Positions 29,880 to 39,345 of a stretch of DNA of 64,000 bases are shown here, in pieces. The notes beneath the pieces were generated by a model. The model had not been told where the DNA came from, did not search any database, and worked only from the letters and a program-made list of their open reading frames with translations. Made by a program: the position numbers and the translations under genes. Numbering within the stretch: the stretch's first letter is position 1; each line of letters begins with the position of its first letter. The DNA comes from Virgisporangium aurantiacum (GTDB taxonomy: Bacteria > Actinomycetota > Actinomycetes > Mycobacteriales > Micromonosporaceae). The stretch is from positions 310,001-374,000 of the forward strand of contig NZ_BOPG01000024.1 in the NCBI RefSeq assembly GCF_016863635.1. The letters are read 5' to 3'.

Positions 29880-32702
29880 CTACGTCGGCGGGCGTAGGGA
29901 CCGGCGGAGGTCCTCCGCCGCGTAGGCGGCGACGCGGGCCGCGTCCGTCCGGCCGCGGGCGGCCTCGATCAGCGACCGGACGGCGAACGCGTCGGCCTCC
30001 AGCACCCGGTACCCGTTCGCCCGGACCAGGCGCACCGCCTCGCGGAGCGGGACGTCGGCGTCGTCGGGCCGGCCGGCGCAGGCGAGCGTGCGGGCCATTC
30101 CGAGGAGGGCGCACGCCCGCACGTGGCGGCAGTCGGTGTCGCCGGCCAGCCGCGCCGCCTCCCGGCACCGGTCCAGCGCCGGCCCGTGACGGCCGAGCCG
30201 GTGTTCGACGGTGGCGAGGGTGATCAGCGACTGGGCCTCCTCCCGCCGGTCACCGATGGCCTGTGCCAACGCGAGCGCCTCGCGCGCCGGCGGCAGCGCG
30301 ACGCGCGGACGCCCGGCGCCGCAGTGCACCTCGGCGATCCCGCGCAGGCAGGTGGCGACCCGGCCCCGATCGCCGGCCCGGCGGTGCAGCGGGAGGGCGG
30401 CCCGGAAATGCTCGAGGGCCTCGTGCGGCCGCCCGCTGTCCAGGAACACCGCGGCGAGGTTGTCGATCGCCGTCGCGTGGCCGAACGGCGAACCCGACTC
30501 GACGTGCAGGACGATCGCCCGCCGGTGCAGGTCGGCCGCGACCTCGAGGTCGCCGAGCTCCCGCCGCACGATGCCGAGGTTGTCCAGCGCGACCGCCTGC
30601 TGCCGGGGCCGGCCGTCGCGCTCGTGCAGCGTGACCGCCTCGGTGAAGCGGGCCGCGGCCTCCCGGTGCCGTCCGGTCTGCGACAGCGCCACCCCGACGT
30701 TGTTCAGCGCGGCGGCCCGCCCGGCCGACCAGCCGGCGCGTTCCGCGAGCGTCATCGACTCGGTGTAGTGCGTGCTCGCGGCCGCGTACCGGCCGATCGC
30801 GTTGAAGGCGGCGCCGAGGCTCAGGTTCGCCGCCGCCAGCGGCCCCGGCCGGCCGTCGGCGGCGCACCGGGCGTCGCGGGCGACGGCGAGCCAGTCGACG
30901 AACCCGCGGCGCAGGGTGAAGTAGCCGCGGAGGTTGTCGGCCAGCCGCCAGGCCGCGTCGCGCGGGCCGTGGCCGGCGGCGTGCCGCACGAGCGCGACGA
31001 GGTTGACCCGCTCGGAGTCGAGCCAGTCCAGCGCCCGCGCGGCGTCGGGGAACGGGAGGGGCGGCCGCGCCGTGCCGCGTTCCGGTTCCGGGGGCAGCCG
31101 CACCGTCCAGCCGTAGAGCAGTTCGGCGGCGGCGTCGGTCGCGGTCAGGTAGAAGTCGTACAGCCGCCGGACGGCGTCGGCGGCGTCGCGGCGGTCGGCC
31201 TCGCCGGTCGCGAGCGCACGGGCGTAGTGACGCAGCAGGTCGTGCAGCACGAAACGGCCGGCGGCCGGTTCGCCGACGAGGTGGGCGTCCTGGAGGCGGC
31301 GCAGCGCACCGGTCACGACCGGCGGTTCGAGACCGACGAGCGCGCACACCGCCGCCGTCGCGACGTCCGGTGCCGGCACGTGGCCGAGCAGGCGGAACAC
31401 GCGCCGCTCGGTGACGCCGAGCGTGGCGTAGGACAGGTCGAACGCGGCGCGGACGGCGGTCTGCTCGTCGCCGGCGACCGTGAGGTCGGCGATCCGGTTA
31501 CCGTCCCGGAGATCCGCGACGAACCGCGTGATCCCGGTGTGCGGCCGGGTGACCAGGTTCGCGGCGGCGACCCGCAACGCCAGCGGCAGCCGGCCGCACA
31601 GCCGGGCCAGTTCGTCGACGGCGGCCGGCTCGGCGTCGGTCCGCGCCCGGCCGAGCGCGGCTGTGAGTAGCGCCCGCGCCTCGTCGTCGTCGAGGACGTC
31701 GAGCGTCAACGGCCGGGCGCCGTCACTGGCGACGAGCCCGCCGAGCCGTTCCCGGCTGGTCACCAGAACCAGGCAGTGCGGGCTCGGCGGCAGCAGCGGG
31801 CGCACCTGGTGCGGTCCGGCGGCGTTGTCGAGGAGCAGAAGCAGGCGCCGGTCGGCGACGATCGTCCGGAAGAGGGCGGCGGCCTCGTCGACCTCGGTCG
31901 GCACCCGGTCGGCGGCGACGCCGAGGGCGCGCAGGAACCGGGCGAGGGCCTGGTCGGGCGGCACCGGCGGATCGGTGGAGTGGCCGCGCAGGTTCAGGTA
32001 CAACTGGCCGTCGGGGAACCGGTCGCGGACACCACGGGCCCAGTGGACGGCGAGCGCGGTCTTGCCCACCCCGGCCGACCCGCCGATCACGACGGTGACC
32101 CCGGCGGAATCGCGGGCGGTGGCCCCGTCGGTGGCCCCGTCGCTGGCCCCGTCGGTGACCGCGTCGAGCAGACCGTCCAGTTCGGACAGTTGCTGCCGGC
32201 GTCCGGTGAAACCGACGGCGGCCGGCGGCAGCTGGCGCGGAACCTCGGTGCCCGGTGCGGTCGGGCCCGGTGCGGTCAGGCCGGTCGCGGTCGGGCCCGG
32301 CGCGGTGTCAGCGGTGTCGCGATCGCCGAAGGCGTGCTCGATCAGCGTGTACCGCGGCCGCCAGTACTCGTCGAGGCCGCCGCGCCACGACAACCGGTCC
32401 GCGCGGCGCTGCTCGCGCGCGTGCTCGTAGCAGACCTCGACGACCCGCCGGACCACCGGCCACTCCGGCGGCGTGCGCACCTGACCGCCGAGGATCGCGC
32501 CGAGCTGGCTCTTGCCGAGCCCGACGTGCCGCGCGAGCACCCGCAGGCTCGGTCCGCCGGCCTGGTCGCGGAGCACCCGCAGGTCCCGACACAGGCCGGC
32601 CAGCATCCCGTGGGCCGGGTCGAGGACCGGGCCGTTCGATCGCCGTTCGACGCGAGCCAGCTTAGGGACGGCGCCGGTCCGGGCCTGTCCCGCATGGGAC
32701 AA
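29880..32702 (-). CDS. XRE-HTH, NB-ARC and TPR regulator
   Basis: A regulator of up to 940 residues. The N-terminal HTH (PSLRVLARHVGLGKSQLGAI, then EWPVVRRVVEVC) is followed by a Pro/Gly linker. The NB-ARC NTPase has Walker A GGSAGVGKTALA around residue 208 and LLLLLDN as Walker B. Then come a winged-helix section and about ten TPR-like repeats (ALNNVGVALSQTGRHREAAA). It lacks the BTAD domain that marks the SARP regulator at 4.4 kb. Such STAND ATPases oligomerise on ligand binding and act as switches. The start is uncertain: the TTG at 32702 gives the full length, the ATG at 32606 begins just before the HTH, and neither has a good ribosome binding site. It lies 43 bases after the acyl-CoA synthetase stop and may be co-transcribed with it. 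Confidence 0.85.
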   Translation of the reverse strand: MSHAGQARTGAVPKLARVERRSNGPVLDPAHGMLAGLCRDLRVLRDQAGGPSLRVLARHVGLGKSQLGAILGGQVRTPPEWPVVRRVVEVCYEHAREQRRADRLSWRGGLDEYWRPRYTLIEHAFGDRDTADTAPGPTATGLTAPGPTAPGTEVPRQLPPAAVGFTGRRQQLSELDGLLDAVTDGASDGATDGATARDSAGVTVVIGGSAGVGKTALAVHWARGVRDRFPDGQLYLNLRGHSTDPPVPPDQALARFLRALGVAADRVPTEVDEAAALFRTIVADRRLLLLLDNAAGPHQVRPLLPPSPHCLVLVTSRERLGGLVASDGARPLTLDVLDDDEARALLTAALGRARTDAEPAAVDELARLCGRLPLALRVAAANLVTRPHTGITRFVADLRDGNRIADLTVAGDEQTAVRAAFDLSYATLGVTERRVFRLLGHVPAPDVATAAVCALVGLEPPVVTGALRRLQDAHLVGEPAAGRFVLHDLLRHYARALATGEADRRDAADAVRRLYDFYLTATDAAAELLYGWTVRLPPEPERGTARPPLPFPDAARALDWLDSERVNLVALVRHAAGHGPRDAAWRLADNLRGYFTLRRGFVDWLAVARDARCAADGRPGPLAAANLSLGAAFNAIGRYAAASTHYTESMTLAERAGWSAGRAAALNNVGVALSQTGRHREAAARFTEAVTLHERDGRPRQQAVALDNLGIVRRELGDLEVAADLHRRAIVLHVESGSPFGHATAIDNLAAVFLDSGRPHEALEHFRAALPLHRRAGDRGRVATCLRGIAEVHCGAGRPRVALPPAREALALAQAIGDRREEAQSLITLATVEHRLGRHGPALDRCREAARLAGDTDCRHVRACALLGMARTLACAGRPDDADVPLREAVRLVRANGYRVLEADAFAVRSLIEAARGRTDAARVAAYAAEDLRRSLRPPT

Positions 32703-32745
32703 CGTCGATGCGTATCCACACCGGGCGACGCGTCTCGCGGACGTA

Positions 32746-34245
32746 TCAGCGGACCGGCCCGCCCCAATCGGTCTCGTCGCGGACCCGGCGCTTCAGCAGC
32801 TTGCCGCCGGGGTTGCGGGGCAGCGGTTCGGTGCGTACGGCGACGTACTGCGGGACCTTGAACCGGGCGATCCGCTCGTCGAGGTACGCCAGCACCGCGT
32901 CGACGTCGATCGGCGAACCCGGCGCCGACACCAGGACCGCGCCGACCTTCTCGCCCATCATGTCGTCGGGGACGCCCACCACCGCGGCCTCGAACACGCC
33001 GGGCGCGCCGGCCAGCGCGTTCTCCACCTCGACGCAGTACACGTTCTCGCCGCCCCGGTTGATCATGTCCTTGATCCGGTCGACGATGTGGATCAGGCCG
33101 TGCTCGTCGATGCGGGCCAGGTCGCCGGTGTGCAGCCAGCCGTCGACGAACGCGGCGGCCGTCTCCGCGGGCTTGTTCCAGTAGCCGGCGACGATGTTCG
33201 GCCCGCGCACGAGCAGTTCGCCGACGCCGTCGGGGCTGGGCGAGTCGATGCGCACGTCGCAGACGGGTGCCGGGAAACCGACCGAGTCGGCGTGGTCGAC
33301 GAACTCGTGCGGCAGGTACGACGTGACGCTCGACGTCTCGGTGAGCCCGAACCCGTTGCCGACCCGCGCGCCCGGGAACGCCTTCACGATCCGCGCCACC
33401 AGGTCGGGCGCGATCGGCGCGCCGCCGTAGGAGAGGTTGCGGACCCCCGACACGTCCACCTCGGCGAAGCGCGGCTGGTTGATCGCCAGCCAGTAGATCG
33501 CCGGCACCGTGGTGAGGATGTCGATCCGTTCCGCCGCGATCGCGTCGAGGAACGCGTTCACCTCGAACTGCGGCATCACCACCGTGGTTCCGCCCACGTA
33601 CACGGCGACGAGCAGTTGGCTGTTGCAGCCGGTCACGTGGAACAGCGGCACCGACACCAGCGTGCGGATCGGCGTCCCGGGCTCCAGTGTGAGGATCCGC
33701 CGGCAGGTCTCGCAGTTGGACAGGAAGTTGGCGTGGGTGGTCACCGCGCCCTTGGGGAAGCCGGTGGTTCCGCTGGTGTAGAAGATGGCCGCGGCGTCGT
33801 CGGGCGCGAGGCCATCGGCGGCGTACGGCTCACCGTCCGGTAAAGGCTCTTCCGGGACGAAGGTGAAGCGCGCGCCGCTGTCGCCGACGACGTACGCCAC
33901 CTCCTCCGCGGAGAACCGCGTGTTGACGGGCACCACGACGGCACCGGCGAGCACCGTCCCGAAGAACGCCACCACCCAGTCGACGCCGTTGCCGAGGCGG
34001 ATCGCCACCCGGTCACCCCGGTCGACGCCGGCCGCGCGCAGCCCGCCGGCGACGCGCGCCGCCGCGTCCCATAGCTCCTGATACGTGAGGCGCGGGCCGC
34101 CGCCGGTCTCGACCACCGCCTCCGCGCCGGGGCTGCGCGCGACCGTCGTGCGCAACAGCTCCACCAGGCTCGCCGGCAGCCCGTCGTAGCGCCTGATCCC
34201 GTCGGCGCCGAGGGAGATTCCTTCCTGGCTGAAGGGCGTGCTCAT
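32746..34245 (-). CDS. Acyl-CoA synthetase (AMP-forming)
   Basis: The 499-residue enzyme has the ANL superfamily motifs: P-loop-like YTSGTTGFPKGAV around 170-182, GNGFGLTETSS, the hinge region GWLHTGDLARIDEHG and C-terminal NPGGKLLKR with the catalytic Lys. It activates a carboxylic acid with ATP and transfers it to CoA. It overlaps the upstream phosphotriesterase-like gene by four bases (ATGA), so the two are made together. This suggests that the acid released by that hydrolase is the substrate. Similar to long- or medium-chain fatty acid and cyclohexanecarboxylate ligases. Substrate length is not predictable. Confidence 0.92.
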   Translation of the reverse strand: MSTPFSQEGISLGADGIRRYDGLPASLVELLRTTVARSPGAEAVVETGGGPRLTYQELWDAAARVAGGLRAAGVDRGDRVAIRLGNGVDWVVAFFGTVLAGAVVVPVNTRFSAEEVAYVVGDSGARFTFVPEEPLPDGEPYAADGLAPDDAAAIFYTSGTTGFPKGAVTTHANFLSNCETCRRILTLEPGTPIRTLVSVPLFHVTGCNSQLLVAVYVGGTTVVMPQFEVNAFLDAIAAERIDILTTVPAIYWLAINQPRFAEVDVSGVRNLSYGGAPIAPDLVARIVKAFPGARVGNGFGLTETSSVTSYLPHEFVDHADSVGFPAPVCDVRIDSPSPDGVGELLVRGPNIVAGYWNKPAETAAAFVDGWLHTGDLARIDEHGLIHIVDRIKDMINRGGENVYCVEVENALAGAPGVFEAAVVGVPDDMMGEKVGAVLVSAPGSPIDVDAVLAYLDERIARFKVPQYVAVRTEPLPRNPGGKLLKRRVRDETDWGGPVR

Positions 34246-35216
34246 GAGAAGTACCGGCGCGGGTTGTCGACGAGCATCTGGTCGAGCTGCGCCTCGCTGA
34301 CGCCCGCCACGCGCAGCGCCGGCAGCACGTCGTCGCTGATGTGCTCGTAGTGCCAGTTCGGCGAGACCGCGTTGTGGACGGCGTCGAGGTGCTCGCCGAA
34401 GTAGTCGATGAAGCACGACGCGTCGTGGGAGAGCACCATGCGGTCGGCGTACCCGCGCTCGGCGAGGGCGGCGATCGTGCGGACCCGGTCGGCGGTCGGG
34501 TTGAACAGGTCGAGCCCGAACCGGTCCATGCCGAGGGTGGCGCCGGTGTCGGCGAGCGCCATCAGGTAGTCGAGGTCGTTGCTGTCGCCGGCGTGCCCGA
34601 CGACGACCTTCGTGAGGTCGACGCCCTCCTTGGCGAACAGGTCGACCGCGAGCCGCCCGCTCTGCGCCGGTGCCGAGGTGTGCACGGTGATCGGCGCGCC
34701 GGTGTCGACGCTGGTGCGGGCCACGGCACGGGCGATCCTGTCCACGCCGGGCGTCAGCCCCGCCGCGTCCACGCAGCACTTGAGGAACGCGGCCTTGACC
34801 CCCGTGCCCGCGATGCCCTCGACGATGTCGCGGGTGAAATCGGTGACCATCGGCTCGGGGATGTCGAGCAGCAGCCCGGGGCCGCGGTACTCGTACTGGT
34901 GCGGCAGCTCCTGGTACACGTACAGGCCGGTGGCGACGACGATGTTGACGGCGACCTGCTCGGCGATGCGCTGGATGCGGGGGATGTAGCGGCCGAGGCC
35001 CCACACGGTCGGGTCGACGATCGTGGTGATCCCCTTGGCGTGCACCGCGTTGAGTTTGGCGACGGCGTCGGCGACGCGGGTGTCCTCGTCCCACCACGAG
35101 CCGGCGCCGTAGTTCTGCAGGTGCTCGGTCGACAGGACGAAGACGTGTTCGTGCATGAGCGTCGGGCCGAGCCGGTCGACCTCGACGGGTCCCTTGACGG
35201 TTTCCACGGTGGGCAT
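34242..35216 (-). CDS. Phosphotriesterase-like amidohydrolase (possible lactonase)
   Basis: The 324-residue protein is a (beta/alpha)8 metal hydrolase. HEH at residues 22-24 binds the alpha metal, the carboxylated Lys is probably in AAFLKCCVD near residue 146, further His ligands are in ITVHTSA and VVGHAGD, and the catalytic Asp is in VLSHDASC. This order matches phosphotriesterase-like lactonases and related proteins. The ATG at 35216 is preferred; the 42 bases of in-frame sequence upstream show no motif. Directly coupled to an acyl-CoA synthetase, so hydrolysis of a lactone or ester to a hydroxy acid, followed by CoA activation, is a sensible hypothesis. True phosphotriester activity in nature is unlikely. 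Confidence 0.88.
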   Translation of the reverse strand: MPTVETVKGPVEVDRLGPTLMHEHVFVLSTEHLQNYGAGSWWDEDTRVADAVAKLNAVHAKGITTIVDPTVWGLGRYIPRIQRIAEQVAVNIVVATGLYVYQELPHQYEYRGPGLLLDIPEPMVTDFTRDIVEGIAGTGVKAAFLKCCVDAAGLTPGVDRIARAVARTSVDTGAPITVHTSAPAQSGRLAVDLFAKEGVDLTKVVVGHAGDSNDLDYLMALADTGATLGMDRFGLDLFNPTADRVRTIAALAERGYADRMVLSHDASCFIDYFGEHLDAVHNAVSPNWHYEHISDDVLPALRVAGVSEAQLDQMLVDNPRRYFS

Positions 35217-35308
35217 GGGACGACCCCTTTCGGACGGCGGTTTCCCGGGGTCACCCAAGACTGCTCGCCCGGCACCCGTCGATCAAGGCCCTGCGTATCC
35301 TCGGATCC

Positions 35309-35542
35309 GTGGACACACTGATCGGGCTCGCGGTCGTCGTCGCGGGGTTCGCGCTGGCGATGTGGCTGTTCGCCCGCCTGGCGGCGAGGATCCGCCGGCA
35401 GGGGATCGGCACGGCGCTGATGGGCCCGGTCGAGGAGGTGTGGAAGCCGTCGAACCGGCGATACCGCATCGAGATCGAGGCCGAGGCGCAGACCTACGTC
35501 CCGATCGAGGCGCCCGGCGACCGGCGCCGCCCCGGGTCGTAG
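35309..35542 (+). CDS. Small single-helix membrane protein
   Basis: The 77-residue protein has one N-terminal transmembrane helix (IGLAVVVAGFALAMWLFARL) followed by a cytosolic tail with MGPVEEVWKPSNRRYRIEIE. No family is assigned. TATCCT ends seven bases before the GTG at 35309, indicating a leaderless message. Divergent from the phosphotriesterase-like operon; its own downstream gap leads to a large TPR regulator. Confidence 0.65.
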   Translation: MDTLIGLAVVVAGFALAMWLFARLAARIRRQGIGTALMGPVEEVWKPSNRRYRIEIEAEAQTYVPIEAPGDRRRPGS

Positions 35543-35603
35543 GCCCCGACCGGCGGCCGGGCCGGTCGGTTGCCCGTCGCCGGTGTCGGGACATTGACGC
35601 ATT

Positions 35604-35635
35604 GCACCGAGATTCGGGATGGCATCATCCGGTGC
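35604..35635 (+). promoter_or_regulatory. Nested inverted repeats touching the start codon of the TPR regulator
   Basis: GCACC (35604-35608) pairs with GGTGC (35631-35635), and inside it GGATG (35617-35621) pairs with CATCC (35626-35630) around GCAT. The block ends immediately before the ATG at 35636. If present in the message, it would occlude initiation. If not, it is an operator at the transcription start. Confidence 0.4.
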
Positions 35636-37804
35636 ATGCGGGTGCAATTACTGGCCTCGGCGGTCCGCGCGCTGGAGGTCGACGGTGACCTGTCCGCGAG
35701 CCGGGTCCGGTTCGACGCCGCCTTCCGGGCCGCGACGGCCGCCGCCGATCCCGAGGCGACGGCCCTGGCCGCGCTCGGCTTCGGCGGCATGTGGGTGCAC
35801 GAACAGCGCTCCACCACGGGCGCGGCGCTGGTGGAGAGCCGGCTGCGGCACGCGCTGTCGGTGGTCGACCCCGGCACGACGCTCGCGCTGCGGCTGCGCG
35901 TCCGGCTGGCGGCCGAGACCGACTACCGGGCCGGCACCCACGAGGACGTGCTCGCCCTCCTCGCGGAGGCCCGGGCCGGTGCCGACCCGGTCACGCTCGC
36001 CGAGGCGTTGAGCCTGGCCCACCACTGCCTGCTCGGCCCCGCCCACGACCGGCACCGCCTCGACCTCAGCGCCGAGCTGATCGCGCAGAGCCTCGTCACC
36101 GGACGCCGGTCGGACCAGCTCACCGGCCTGCTCTGGCGCACCGTCGACCTGTTGCTGGCCGCCCACCCGCACGCGGAACGGTCGTTGGCCGAACTGCAGG
36201 CCGAACTCGCGCGCACCGACCACCGGGCGATCCGGTTCGTCGAGCGGGCGATCGCGGTGATGCTGCGGCTGCGCGAGGGCAGGTTCGCCGACGCCGAGGC
36301 GCTCGCGGCCGTGTGCGCCGAGCACGGACACCGCGCCGGCGACGTGGACGTCACCGGTTGGTACGGCGCCCACCTGATCGCGATCCGGTGGTTCCAGGGG
36401 CGGGCGGCGGAGCTGGTCCCGGTGCTCGCGCACCAGGTCAACTCGCCGACGTTCAGCGCGGTCGACAATTCGCACCTGGCGGCGCTGGCGGCCGTCCACG
36501 CGATCTCCGGTGACGCGCGTCAGGCCGCCGCCGCCCTCGCCCGCCTGACCGGCGACGACCTGGGCGCCCTGCCCCGTTCCAGCAGCTGGCTGGTGACGAT
36601 GTACGGCGCCGTCGAGGCCGCCGACGCCCTCGGCGACGCCGACACGGCCGCGGCCGCGTACCGCCTGCTCGAGCCGTTCGCGCACATCCCGATGATCGCG
36701 AGCCTCGGCGTCGCCTGCTTCGGCTCGACCCAGCTGGCCCTCGGCGTCGCGTCCCTGACCACCGGCGCCGGCGACGCCGCCGTCCGGCACCTGCGGGCCG
36801 CCGTGCGCGACAACTGGGCGCTCGGCCACTTTCCCGCGGTCGCGCTGAGCCGGTGCCGGCTGGCGGAGGCGCTGGCCCGCCGCGCCGGGCCGGACGACCT
36901 CGGGGCGGCCCGGCGCGAGCTCGGCGTGGCCCGGCAGGAGGCGCGCGGGCTGGGGATGGCGCTGCCGAAGGCACCGCAGGCCTTTGTCGCGGCGGCGGTC
37001 CACGCCGAGCGTTCCGTGCCGGCCCGCACCACCGCCCACTGCACCGCACGCGGCCCCGGGGGTGGCGCTGGGAGTGGTACCGGGAGTGGTATCGAACGCG
37101 GCGCCGGGCACGGCAGCGGGAGCGGCGCCGGGAGCGGCGGCGGGCACGGCGGCGGGCACGGCGGCGGGCACGGCGCTGGCAGCGGAAGCGGCCACGGCAG
37201 CGGGCACGGGAGCGGGCGGCACGGTGGGCGGGTTGCCGTCACCTGCCGGCGGCACGGTGGGCGGTGGCGGGTGGAGTTCGGCGAGCGGGCGGTGATTGTC
37301 GCCGACAGTGTGGGGATGTCGTATCTCGCGATGCTCACCGCCAACCCGGCGACGGAGATCGCGGCCGTCGAGCTCGCGGCCGGTCGCGGACTCCTCGACC
37401 GCGCCGCCGGCGACCGGATGCGCGGCACCGGGACGGACGGGCGGATCGCCGCGTCCGGATCCGCGCAACCGGTCCTCGACGAGGTGGCGTGGCGGGACTA
37501 CCGGCGCCGGCTGGCGCACCTACGGGCCGACATCGACGCGTCCGAACAGGCCAACGACCTGGCCCGGGCCGAGCACCTCCGGGCCGAGCAGGCCTGGCTG
37601 GTCGACGAGCTCGCCACGGCCACCGGTCTCGGCGGCCGGCGCCGGCAGTTCAGCGGCGCCACCGAGCGGGCCAGGGTGTCGGTCGGCAAGGCCGTCCGGC
37701 GCGCGATCGACCGGATCGGCCAGTGCGACCCCGTCATCGCCGACGAACTCCGCACCGGCATCAGCACCGGCGCCCACTGCCGCTACCGCCCATCGTCGGC
37801 CTGA
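35636..37804 (+). CDS. TPR-type regulatory protein with Gly/His/Ser-rich insertion and actinobacterial C-terminal regulator domain
   Basis: A 722-residue protein. Residues 1-460 are helical TPR-like repeats (LAEALSLAHHCLLGP, LAALAAVHAISGDARQAAAA, LRAAVRDNWALGHFPAV). Residues about 473-531 are a low-complexity stretch of Gly, His and Ser. The C-terminal 190 residues match the tail of many actinomycete predicted-ATPase regulators: GMSYLAMLTANPATEIAAVE, WRDYRRRLAHLRADIDASEQ, RARVSVGKAVRRAIDRIGQC. No NTPase or HTH is present, so it lacks the usual N-terminal sensory and DNA-binding parts. The ATG at 35636 follows nested inverted repeats. A scaffold or partner of other STAND regulators is possible. 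The stop is nine bases from the convergent MocR gene. Confidence 0.75.
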   Translation: MRVQLLASAVRALEVDGDLSASRVRFDAAFRAATAAADPEATALAALGFGGMWVHEQRSTTGAALVESRLRHALSVVDPGTTLALRLRVRLAAETDYRAGTHEDVLALLAEARAGADPVTLAEALSLAHHCLLGPAHDRHRLDLSAELIAQSLVTGRRSDQLTGLLWRTVDLLLAAHPHAERSLAELQAELARTDHRAIRFVERAIAVMLRLREGRFADAEALAAVCAEHGHRAGDVDVTGWYGAHLIAIRWFQGRAAELVPVLAHQVNSPTFSAVDNSHLAALAAVHAISGDARQAAAALARLTGDDLGALPRSSSWLVTMYGAVEAADALGDADTAAAAYRLLEPFAHIPMIASLGVACFGSTQLALGVASLTTGAGDAAVRHLRAAVRDNWALGHFPAVALSRCRLAEALARRAGPDDLGAARRELGVARQEARGLGMALPKAPQAFVAAAVHAERSVPARTTAHCTARGPGGGAGSGTGSGIERGAGHGSGSGAGSGGGHGGGHGGGHGAGSGSGHGSGHGSGRHGGRVAVTCRRHGGRWRVEFGERAVIVADSVGMSYLAMLTANPATEIAAVELAAGRGLLDRAAGDRMRGTGTDGRIAASGSAQPVLDEVAWRDYRRRLAHLRADIDASEQANDLARAEHLRAEQAWLVDELATATGLGGRRRQFSGATERARVSVGKAVRRAIDRIGQCDPVIADELRTGISTGAHCRYRPSSA
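37052..37230 (+). repeat. Coding low-complexity tract, Gly/His/Ser
   Basis: Built of 12-base units such as GGCGGCGGGCAC and AGCGGGCACGGG, with the clearest tandem copies at 37135-37175. It encodes alternating Gly-Gly-Gly-His and Gly-Ser-Gly units with about eight histidines. The frame is maintained, so it is a true protein insertion, probably expanded by slippage. Confidence 0.8.
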
Positions 37805-37812
37805 GCCGCGGG

Positions 37813-39159
37813 TCAGAACGTGACGCCGCCTTCCGGGGCGCTGCCGGCCAGGCGGGCGAGGACGCACAGGGCGTGGTCCAGGGTCGCGGGGTCGGGGGAG
37901 GAGTTCGACAACCGGACCGCGTTCGGCACCCGGCCGGGCGGGACGGCGAACGCGGCGGCCGGGCTGATCGAGACGCCGTGGCGGGCGGCCGCCGACACGA
38001 ACGTCTCGGCGTGCCACGACCGGGGCAGCCGCCACCAGGAGTGGTACGCCGCCGGGTCGCCGGTGATGTCGAAGCCGGCCAGCCGGTCCAGGACGATCCG
38101 TTGCCGGCGCACGGCGTCCACCCGTTTCGCGGCGATGATGCGGGCGGCCGTGCCGGACGTGATCACCGCGCGGGCCGCCGCGAGCGCGAAGCCGGTCGCG
38201 GCCCAGGTTCCCGACCGGACCGCGAACGCCAGGTCGTCGACGAGCCCGGGCGGCGCCACGACGACGCCGAGGTTCAGCCCGGCCGCGACCCGCTTGGACA
38301 GGCTGTCGACGTGGACGACGCGGTCGGCGGCGTGCGCCGCGAGCGGCACGTCGTCGCGGAGGAAGCGGTTCACGCCGTCCTCGACCGCGACGAGGTCGAG
38401 GTCGTGCAGCACCCGCGCGACCGCGGCGCGCCGGTCGGGCGGCATCGTGACGCCGAGCGGGTTGTGCAGCGACGGCTGCAGGTAGACCGCGCGCAGCGGC
38501 GCCTCGGCGTGGACGCGGGCGAGGTCGGCCGGCACGACGCCGTGCCCGTCCATCGGGACCGGCACAAGCGTGACGCCGAGGTGCGCGGCGACCGACCGGA
38601 CGACGGGGTAGGTCAGCTCCTCGACGCCGAGGCGCTCGCCGGGCGGCACCAGGGCGGCGACCGCCGCGGCGATGGCCTGCCGGCCGCCACCGGTGAACAG
38701 CACCGCGCCGGGGGCCGGCGTCCAGCCGGGGCCGGCGAGGAAGGCGGCGAGGGTGTCCCGGTCGGCGGCGGTTCCGGCGACGCCGACCGGGCCCAGGGTG
38801 GCGGCGAGCCGCTCGGGCGCCAGGAGGGGGCGGAGGGCGTCGGCGAGCAGGGCGGGCTGCTCGGGCAGCACCGGAAAGTTCGCTTCAAGATCGATCAGGG
38901 CGGATTGCTCCGAGATCGGTGACGGCCCGGACGGGGCCGGCCGCACGTAGGTGCCCCGGCCGACCTCGCCGCTGACCAGCCCGCGGCGGACGAGTTCCTG
39001 GTACACGCGGGCGGCCGTGGAGGCGGCGATGCCCCGGCTGTCGGCGAACCGCCGCTGCGGCAGGAGCCGACCGCCGGGCGGCAGGGCGCCGGAGCGGATC
39101 TCCGCCTCCACGGCGTCGGCCAGCAGCCGGTAGTCCTCCACGCGGGTCTCCCGGGTCAA
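37813..39159 (-). CDS. MocR-type regulator: GntR HTH fused to PLP aminotransferase fold
   Basis: The 448-residue protein has a GntR winged helix (residues 8-75: LLADAVEAEIRSGALPPGGR, STAARVYQELVRRGLVSG) joined to a type I aminotransferase domain. That domain has VVHVDSLSKRVAAGLNLG, whose Lys near residue 288 should hold PLP, and SLHNPLGVTMPPDRRAAV. MocR proteins use the PLP domain as an effector sensor and often control the divergent neighbour. Here the neighbour is an MFS exporter-lipase pair separated by 186 bases. The TTG at 39159 is the first usable start and has no ribosome binding site, so the exact N-terminus is uncertain. Confidence 0.9.
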   Translation of the reverse strand: MTRETRVEDYRLLADAVEAEIRSGALPPGGRLLPQRRFADSRGIAASTAARVYQELVRRGLVSGEVGRGTYVRPAPSGPSPISEQSALIDLEANFPVLPEQPALLADALRPLLAPERLAATLGPVGVAGTAADRDTLAAFLAGPGWTPAPGAVLFTGGGRQAIAAAVAALVPPGERLGVEELTYPVVRSVAAHLGVTLVPVPMDGHGVVPADLARVHAEAPLRAVYLQPSLHNPLGVTMPPDRRAAVARVLHDLDLVAVEDGVNRFLRDDVPLAAHAADRVVHVDSLSKRVAAGLNLGVVVAPPGLVDDLAFAVRSGTWAATGFALAAARAVITSGTAARIIAAKRVDAVRRQRIVLDRLAGFDITGDPAAYHSWWRLPRSWHAETFVSAAARHGVSISPAAAFAVPPGRVPNAVRLSNSSPDPATLDHALCVLARLAGSAPEGGVTF

Positions 39160-39345
39160 TGCTCCGAGTGCAATTTTCCGGACAGCGGCGATGGTCGCAC
39201 CGGGTTCGGCGGGGTGTCAATCCGGTCGGCAACGGCGCAAACGGGTCGGCGTCGGCAACCGGACACCCCGGCCGCGGGGCCGGGCTGGAACGCGATGGAA
39301 CGCCGCATTTCCACGAAACGCAAGGAAGGCAGAACAGGAGACCCC

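Noticed and set aside
37135-37175. Tandem 12-base units considered as CRISPR-like or VNTR DNA
   Set aside because: The units have no unique spacers, keep the reading frame and encode Gly/His repeats, so they are a protein tract.
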